From Chromera velia (taxonomy: Eukaryota > Sar > Chromeraceae), in the NCBI GenBank assembly GCA_018398765.1, contig JAHBMJ010000572.1, positions 1 through 12,500 of the forward strand: a stretch of DNA of 12,500 nucleotides, read 5' to 3'. The position numbers were made by a program, and so were the translations under genes. Shown here piece by piece: positions 9,501-12,500 of this stretch. Numbering within the stretch: the first letter of the stretch is position 1; the number at the start of each line of letters is the position of its first letter. The notes under the pieces were generated by a model that worked only from the letters and a program-made list of their open reading frames with translations, was not told the origin of the DNA and did not search any database.

Positions 9501-9924
9501 CCAGCCACCTGGTCATGCACGGAAAACGGCCCCGGGAGAGGGGGGGGTGGCGATGGGGAAAGTTTCAGCGAAGAGCCACAAAGAGATATGGACGGAAGAG
9601 GGGGCGTCCCAGGCTCGTGGATCTTCTCTCGCTGGCATTCAGAGATTTGCCCCATCGCAGCAGCAGCAGCAGCAGCCGACATCAAAAGAGAAGGAAAGTA
9701 GAGGAAACGCTTCTCGTGAGGGGAAAGGAGGAATCGGGGTTAAGGGCGGGGACTGGGGAGGTGACAGCTCGGGCGTGGAGAGGGAAAGAGAAAGGGAGAG
9801 AGACGCTGAAAGGGCACGAAAAGAAAAGAATTCCCGGCACCCAGCTCAGACTCAAGGAGGGGCAGGCGACCGGCGCGTGAATGGAGGGAGTGCTGCCCCA
9901 CCCCCCGGAGGTCGTCGTTCGTAG
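207..9924 (+). CDS. Ubiquitin-like/PI4-kinase type II (gamma-like) with C-terminal RS domain, 5'-partial, 16 exons
   Basis: I assembled this model by joining exons at GT-AG boundaries that keep frame and follow the family order. Exons: 207-305, 587-641, 1085-1252, 1973-2070, 2404-2475, 2894-2949, 3347-3389, 3641-3713, 4114-4175, 4713-4757, 5164-5233, 5593-5767, 6120-6216 (or 6117), 6599-6748, 7097-9111, 9375-9924. The total is 3828 nt, giving about 1275 residues and a TAG stop. Kinase landmarks are the glycine-rich EGTGGTYFIRD, ATP-site Lys in VFKPRDEE, REMAAYLLD, the catalytic HRIGILDIR..NLDRNEQN (Asp about 291, Asn about 296) and the metal-binding PIDHGLCLP (Asp about 346). Known for this family: PF00454-type enzymes, typified by plant ubiquitin-like-domain PI4K-gamma, resemble phosphatidylinositol 4-kinases, and some plant members act as protein kinases, so the substrate is uncertain. 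All expected catalytic residues are present. The start codon and N-terminus lie upstream of the window. The C-terminal RS extension is far longer than any I know in this family. Confidence 0.85.
666..694. repeat. (GT)n microsatellite in intron 2
   Basis: An uninterrupted run of GT dinucleotides lies about 25 nt inside intron 2, downstream of the GTGAGT donor at 642. The rest of the 443-nt intron shows no further exon that keeps frame, but it contains a guanine-run cluster at 882-910. Confidence 0.95.
882..910 (+). other. G-quadruplex-type guanine runs in intron 2
   Basis: Four guanine runs (3, 6, 6 and 3 G) are separated by loops of 2, 2 and 7 nt on the sense strand. The spacing fits the usual G3N1-7 pattern, so the motif could fold in the pre-mRNA as well as in DNA. 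Function is not shown. Confidence 0.7.
1461..1900 (+). repeat. Compound pyrimidine microsatellite in intron 3
   Basis: About 440 nt of almost pure C/T on the plus strand, with small islands of G. Sub-blocks in order: CTTT repeats (1461-1553), CTTC (about 1554-1570), CT (about 1578-1607 and 1612-1637), CTTC (about 1640-1680), mixed TCTG/TCTT (about 1681-1755), CTTT, then CTTC and CCTTC (about 1780-1845), then CTTT to about 1894. It fills most of the 720-nt intron 3. Every reading frame here is open because T/C repeats cannot make stops; these are not genes. Confidence 0.97.
1939..1957 (+). repeat. (TGAT)n short tandem repeat before exon 4
   Basis: Nearly five units of TGAT/ATTG lie 16 to 34 nt upstream of the exon-4 start at 1973. 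This is the zone where a branch point would be expected, and the TGAT units resemble branch-point cores, so the repeat may supply redundant branch sites. That role is inference. Confidence 0.8.
2950..2981 (+). repeat. GTCN tetranucleotide repeat at the intron 6 donor
   Basis: The donor of intron 6 begins a run GTCT GTCC GTCC GTCA GTCA GTCA GTCA GTCA. The splice site GTCTGT is therefore the first unit of the repeat. The same arrangement, in shorter form, is seen at the donors at 1253, 2071, 2476 and 6217. Confidence 0.85.
3130..3168 (+). repeat. (CT)n microsatellite in intron 6
   Basis: A run of about 19 CT units in the distal part of intron 6. A second CT run of about 11 units lies in intron 7 at 3551-3572, and another of about 8 units in intron 14 near 6857-6874. 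All are on the sense strand, in keeping with the pyrimidine bias of the introns. Confidence 0.95.
4014..4112 (+). repeat. Three tandem copies of a 33-bp unit forming the 3' end of intron 8
   Basis: Units 4014-4046, 4047-4079 and 4080-4112 are identical, each starting CGTGTCATC and ending CTGCATGCA. In the first two copies the next base is C. After the third it is G, which creates the CATGCAG acceptor used by exon 4114-4175. Each unit also contains a TTTCTTT pyrimidine stretch. Confidence 0.95.
4578..4639 (+). repeat. Tandem duplication in intron 9
   Basis: Two adjacent copies (4578-4607, 30 bp; 4608-4639, 32 bp) begin GAATGT and end ACGTGTGTTCGGCCGC. They differ only by a TT insertion near the start of the second copy. 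The rest of this 537-nt intron holds a polypurine patch at about 4265-4300 and no in-frame exon that I can support. Confidence 0.9.
5794..6000 (+). other. Ambiguous segment: possible extra coding piece before the PIDHG exon
   Basis: This stretch is open for 69 codons (reading CMATRWDNESADTSDEY onward). It ends at a strong donor GTAAGA at 6001, in exactly the phase needed for the exon at 6117/6120. Joining it to exon 12 would require removal of only 26 nt (5768-5793), which starts GTCAGT and ends GCAG. All other introns here are 250 nt or longer, so either this is a mini-intron, a frameshift, or simply intron sequence with a chance donor. The simpler model skips it. Confidence 0.35.
6111..6120 (+). 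promoter_or_regulatory. NAGNAG tandem acceptor at exon 13
   Basis: The intron 12 end reads CCTCAGCAGG after a long C/T tract. Splicing after 6116 or after 6119 both keep frame, differing by one codon immediately before YRLVPIDHG. With the preceding AA from exon 12, the products would read AKYRLV or ANRYRLV. NAGNAG sites are a known source of single-residue isoforms. Confidence 0.75.
7097..9111 (+). other. Exon 15: end of kinase C-lobe, RS domain, acidic and basic regions
   Basis: A single 2015-nt exon enters in phase 0 after CTTGCAG. It first completes the kinase fold (HLTLYQIAEMMCRKR...TPSQFELLLRRAI), as in family members. From about 7675 to 8525 it is dominated by Arg-Ser, Arg-Asp, Arg-Glu and Gly-Arg repeats, including SRSWSRSRSRSRGGG, RRSRSRSRSPRSPRS and RERDRDRGGRDRE. 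An acidic run follows at about 8645-8750 (EEEESADGWSESDDDFEES). Next come a Pro/Ala stretch at about 8780-8850 and a basic cluster KVKKTVRRGRRRKRRDRD at about 8908-8960 that resembles a nuclear localisation signal. A segment RDFWYIYEGEEPDMS then leads to the GCG/GTCGGT donor. RS domains are known in splicing factors as phosphorylated interaction regions of nuclear speckles; here the role is inferred. Confidence 0.8.
9375..9924 (+). other. Exon 16: terminal coding exon, Gln- and Glu/Arg-rich C-terminus
   Basis: Joining donor 9111 (phase 2) to the acceptor after GTGTGCAG gives PEFERLFLIALESLVKSW, then DVTHKNWRNYEWHGPKKAA. The frame continues through a run of six Gln (about 9655-9675) and ERERERERDAERARKEK (about 9778-9830) to TAG at 9922-9924. 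I prefer this frame because it stays open to the gene's end and has a helical junction and RS-protein-like composition. A rival acceptor after TGCTCTAG at 9394 has a better pyrimidine tract. It would give frame KFSQKLDRRHAQELEELR and stop at 9701. Confidence 0.55.
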
Positions 9925-9938
9925 CTGCATACACCTGA

Positions 9939-10130
9939 GTGCAGTTTGCGACTGAAACAACCCCAACCTTTTCTGGTCGAGGGGAATCACCCCGGGAACT
10001 ACCATCAAAAACTTCGGTTAAAGTCATTGTTAATCCTAATCCATTAAGTAGATCAGAGCTAATTCTCGATCCGCACATTAATCCTAATGCTAATAACATA
10101 AAAAAAGAGTTTCGAAAATTAAAGTTCTAA
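9939..10130 (+). other. Short orphan ORF spanning the composition break
   Basis: An open frame of about 63 codons. Its second half (about 10006-10130) is AT-rich and reads TSVKVIVNPNPLSRSELI, then DPHINPNANNIKKEF and a TAA stop. I do not recognise it. It contains two imperfect copies of a TTAATCCTAATSC-like motif (near 10029 and 10078), which explains the repeated Asn-Pro. It may be chance, or a fragment brought in with the AT-rich island. I give no function. Confidence 0.2.
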
Positions 10131-10528
10131 AAGCTTTGTTAGTGGCTTGGGATCTAGCATCGCTGGATTTAAGATTTAACCCTCATCATCATCATCATCA
10201 CTACACCGTTCTAGTTACTAGTTAGAGTTATAGAAGAACAGTCGACAATTTAGCTAGCAATTCAGTCAACACTGTAGGGTCAATAAGGGCTAACATGCAT
10301 AACACTTCAAATATGCATTACCAATGTCGAATAACCGTTGTTTCAGAGACAAAAAAAGAACCGGGTTTAGTTTTTTTTTTTTTTTAGGCTACCCTTAAAG
10401 TACATTCATATTTTTTTTTGTGGCTTTAAAGATTATACATTTATTCAACTAAATAGAAAGTACATATTATAATGATCTAGAGTTGTTAAATGTCATTAGT
10501 GTCATATGTCGGCACTTTCAATTACTAA

Positions 10529-10540
10529 AGTGTCGACACT
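10529..10540. repeat. 12-bp palindrome AGTGTCGACACT, copy 1
   Basis: A perfect self-complementary 12-mer inside the MITE candidate, 51 bp from its left end. It recurs at 10839-10850 and is surrounded by GACACT/AGTGTC half-sites. Subterminal repeats of this kind are transposase-binding sites in characterised hAT elements; that role here is inferred. Confidence 0.85.
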
Positions 10541-10838
10541 GACACTTATAGCGGCACTTTTAAGCAAAGACGACATTTTTACTAGTATGCAATACGTTTT
10601 GTGTACCGACTGTCCCCAACTGTGCATGTGGCTCCTTCAAGTTGAAAATCCGTAAAAACCCAGTCAGTTTTATTTGTAAAACGTTTCATCATTTTCAATT
10701 TTTACTTAAGACGTTTAAAAATCTATGAATGATTATAATTTGAAGGTTTAGGTAGTACAATGTTTGACTTAGCAAACTTTTTACCTCATTATTGCCTCAA
10801 AAGTTCAAACATAAGGTAATAACAAATAAAAAAAAGTA

Positions 10839-10850
10839 AGTGTCGACACT
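10839..10850. repeat. 12-bp palindrome AGTGTCGACACT, copy 2
   Basis: Identical to the copy at 10529-10540, here 92 bp from the right end. Further TGACACT half-sites occur near 10871-10878 and 10904-10912. Confidence 0.85.
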
Positions 10851-11286
10851 GTACTAAAACATAAATATCATTGACACTGAATATCATTCCACGCTCAAGT
10901 ATTGACACTGACATTTGTCGCCTATGACATTTAACAACTCTACAATAATCGTCATGGCAAGAATAGCATTCATATCTAGATTCACATGAATACTATTAAA
11001 ATGTGTTTAAACTAAGTAAACTCCTAAACACTGCGTACAACGCCGTATACAGATTCAGACAATGTACCAAACAATGCTAGACACAATCTCAAATGATTGG
11101 CCTACTGAAACCCGATACGAATCTAGTGTGGAAGGCTGACGATGGCGCGTCATAGTCATACTCATAGTGTGGAACGCAAATAAATTATTGGTAGAAGTGT
11201 AGATTCTATAGGAGCCTGCTGAGTCCTAACGAGTCCTATACTATTAGTAAAAACTTTGAAATTTATTTACCGTCAAGATCAAAGAC

Positions 11287-12220
11287 TTAGCCTTCCGAAT
11301 GATTTCTTGCTGTTTCACCTAAGTGCCGTTGCATGATGCCCCGAGTAACCCCCAGGGAGAAGCTGCCGGTGTGTCCCTGTTCTTCGGTAGAGAGGGGAGA
11401 AGCAACAAAAACGCTCGGGGCTGGTACTTGCCGGAGAGAAGAGAGGTCTCCCTCCTCGTGCAGGGCTGGATCTTCGCTGTCACTCTCCTCCCTCAATGTT
11501 TCTGATGAAAGGCAGCTCGAGTTCCCACCCTGTGCCTCTCCTCCGGAACCTGGAACTTTTGAAACCGAACCCATCTGAAGTGCATCTCCGTGTCCAAGTA
11601 TCTCTCCTTCGTTTCCTTTCTCTCCCTCTTGTGCCGAAGCACCAGCAGTCGCTTCTGAGCTGATAGAGACTTCAGGGGCTCTTAACTCATCGGGATACAG
11701 CCCCTCTGCACCCTTCTCGGCCTCACTCGCGACCATTTCAGCCTGCCGCAATTTTTCTTCCAGATCTCGTCGGCGTTCCTCTTGCTCCTTCCAGGTATCC
11801 ATGTCTTCATTATACTTGTCCAGCTGGTCGGAGTAGATGTCGTAAACGCAGGGGTAGCAACCACTGCAAGAAGAACCAGGCAAAAATAGGAGCGTGGGGC
11901 GGCTTGCACGCAAACTTCGCGCTCTTCATAAAGGTCAGTCAAATACGCAGCTACCGACCTGTTACAGCAGTCTCCTTTTTCCGGTGCCATCGGTTCCACG
12001 GGTTTCCTGCAGTGCGAAATCAGAAAAGTTATCAAGCAGCTCTATGATACAGGGATCTGAGTTTGAAGATCCTCTTGTGGACTTACCTTTTCGGGGGCGG
12101 AAGGGCTTCGAGTGCTTCCCTCAGCTCTTTAAGTTTCTCCTCAGTCATTCGCGACCCGGTACTGAAGAGTCTGCCCCGCAGCTTCAATCTATCGACCACT
12201 TTTTTCGATAAAGGTCGCAT
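11287..12220 (-). CDS. Oxidoreductase-like domain protein, predicted mitochondrial (3 coding exons)
   Basis: Coding exons on the minus strand are 12220-12087, 12006-11959 and 11863-11287, joined in phase 2 each time and giving 252 residues with a TAA stop. Introns are GTAAGT...CTGCAG and GTCGGT...TTGCAG. The N-terminus MRPLSKKVVDRLKLRGRLF is basic and free of acid residues except one Asp. It ends RLF-STGS, a fit to an R-3 matrix-protease cleavage site. Residues about 45-75 hold KPVEPMAPEKGDCCN and SGCYPCVYDIYSDQLDKY. This CC.SGC..CV.D.Y...L motif is typical of the oxidoreductase-like family (PF09791; human OXLD1 is a mitochondrial member). A coiled helix rich in Glu/Arg follows, then an acidic low-complexity tail of about 150 residues. 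The molecular reaction is not established for the family. The start at 12220 is supported by the presequence and by an in-frame TAG in the likely upstream leader exon. Confidence 0.82.
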
Positions 12221-12231
12221 ACAGGACCGGT

Positions 12232-12500
12232 CTGAAAGTCTGATTCGGGCAGTCGGGCTGATACGGACTCTGCGTGTTTGCGTTTCTGGCTATGCATCAT
12301 TGGCTGCTTCAATGTGCTGTCAGAAGACGACTGAGTTGTGGAGCGATCATGCAGAGAGCTGAAGTGAGACGCGGGCCGCGCGAACTCGCGGCGGCGCCAA
12401 CATACGCACGAGGACACATGCATGCGGCGCCGCGCAACAAAAAAGTGACCGCGCAACCGGTTCGAGTGAAAAAACTTACCGAGCTACACCGTCTCACCTC
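12232..12500 (-). other. Probable 5' leader intron and edge of leader exon of the oxidoreductase-like gene
   Basis: On the minus strand a strong donor G|GTAAGTTTT lies at 12480/12479 and an acceptor CTTTCAG ends at 12232, 11 nt before the ATG at 12220. This implies a 248-nt intron in the 5' leader, with the upstream exon covering 12480-12500 and beyond. Read in the ATG frame, that upstream exon has TAG just before the junction, so the ATG at 12220 is likely the true start. No other gene is supported here. Confidence 0.6.

Larger units (their letters stand above)
10478..10942. mobile_element. hAT-type MITE candidate (non-autonomous DNA transposon)
   Basis: The ends are perfect inverted repeats of 19 bp: TAGAGTTGTTAAATGTCAT at 10478-10496 and its complement at 10924-10942. 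Partial complementarity continues inward for about 15 nt with one gap. The flanking octamers TAATGATC (10470-10477) and CAATAATC (10943-10950) match at 6 of 8 positions, as an aged 8-bp target duplication would. Termini of the type YARNG and 8-bp duplications are known for hAT elements. The 465-bp interior is AT-rich, has no ORF of note and carries subterminal repeats of TGTCGACACT and GACACT, also typical of hAT ends. It is therefore non-autonomous. Confidence 0.8.
9925..11286. other. AT-rich convergent intergenic island
   Basis: This region lies between the stop of the plus-strand kinase gene (9924) and the stop of the minus-strand gene (11287). From about 10005 the sequence turns sharply AT-rich and loses the pyrimidine-strand bias of the introns. 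Contents: probable 3' UTR at about 9925-10005; a short orphan ORF to 10130; a (TCA)6 microsatellite at 10183-10200; T runs at 10371-10385 and about 10411-10419; a MITE candidate at 10478-10942; and 10943-11286, in which I see no gene or RNA. No clear polyadenylation signal could be assigned. Confidence 0.8.

Noticed and set aside
10183-10200. (TCA)6 as a CRISPR or satellite array
   Set aside because: Only six units of a trinucleotide without spacers; an ordinary microsatellite.
10005-11286. tRNA, rRNA or other structured RNA gene in the AT-rich island
   Set aside because: I found no cloverleaf with conserved T-arm sequence and no recognisable rRNA core motif; the only clear structure is the MITE inverted repeat.
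12184-12456. Minus-strand 90-codon frame upstream of the oxidoreductase-like gene
   Set aside because: It runs through the proposed leader intron in a different frame from the conserved exons and has a Cys/Arg/Ser mix without a domain; the presequence frame starting at 12220 explains the gene better.

Overview
The window is nuclear DNA of a eukaryote with many introns, not of a bacterium or virus. Coding exons are short (43 to 175 nt apart from two long 3' exons). They are separated by pyrimidine-rich introns of about 250 to 720 nt with GT-AG ends and contain many microsatellites (CT, CTTT, CTTC, GTCN, GT). A type II PI4-kinase carrying a ubiquitin-like region (the plant PI4K-gamma arrangement), long low-complexity tails, and this intron style best suit an alveolate or related protist. 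A chromerid alga or coccidian would fit, but this is inference from style and no diagnostic marker is present.

Positions 1-9924, plus strand: one large gene, open at its 5' end. I could place 16 exons, keep them in frame through all joins, and read about 1275 residues. The order is a ubiquitin-like segment (exons 207-305, 587-641), a helical linker (1085-1252, 1973-2070), and a PI3/4-kinase catalytic domain (2404 to about 7200). A very long Arg/Ser-rich (RS) region follows (about 7675-8525), then an acidic patch, a proline-rich stretch, a strongly basic cluster and a Gln/Glu-Arg-rich C-terminus. The join of a type II PI4-kinase to an RS domain is the most unusual protein-level feature; it suggests, but does not prove, a nuclear-speckle or splicing-linked lipid kinase.

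Positions 9925-11286: an AT-rich island between two convergent genes. It holds a 465-bp non-autonomous DNA transposon candidate (10478-10942) with 19-bp perfect terminal inverted repeats beginning TAGAG, a 6/8 match between the flanking 8-mers, and two copies of a 12-bp palindrome. These are the hallmarks of a hAT-type MITE. A short orphan ORF of unlike composition lies at its left edge.

Positions 11287-12500, minus strand: a three-coding-exon gene for a small protein (252 residues) with a mitochondrial-type presequence, the oxidoreductase-like Cys motif (CCNSGCYPC) and an acidic low-complexity tail. A 5' leader intron probably precedes it, with its upstream exon at the window edge.

The two genes converge and show no obvious functional link. 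Other points of interest are a GTNNGT donor rule with several donors sitting in GTCN tetranucleotide repeats, a tandem triplication that builds one 3' splice site, a NAGNAG acceptor at the catalytic core, and a 440-bp pyrimidine tract in intron 3.
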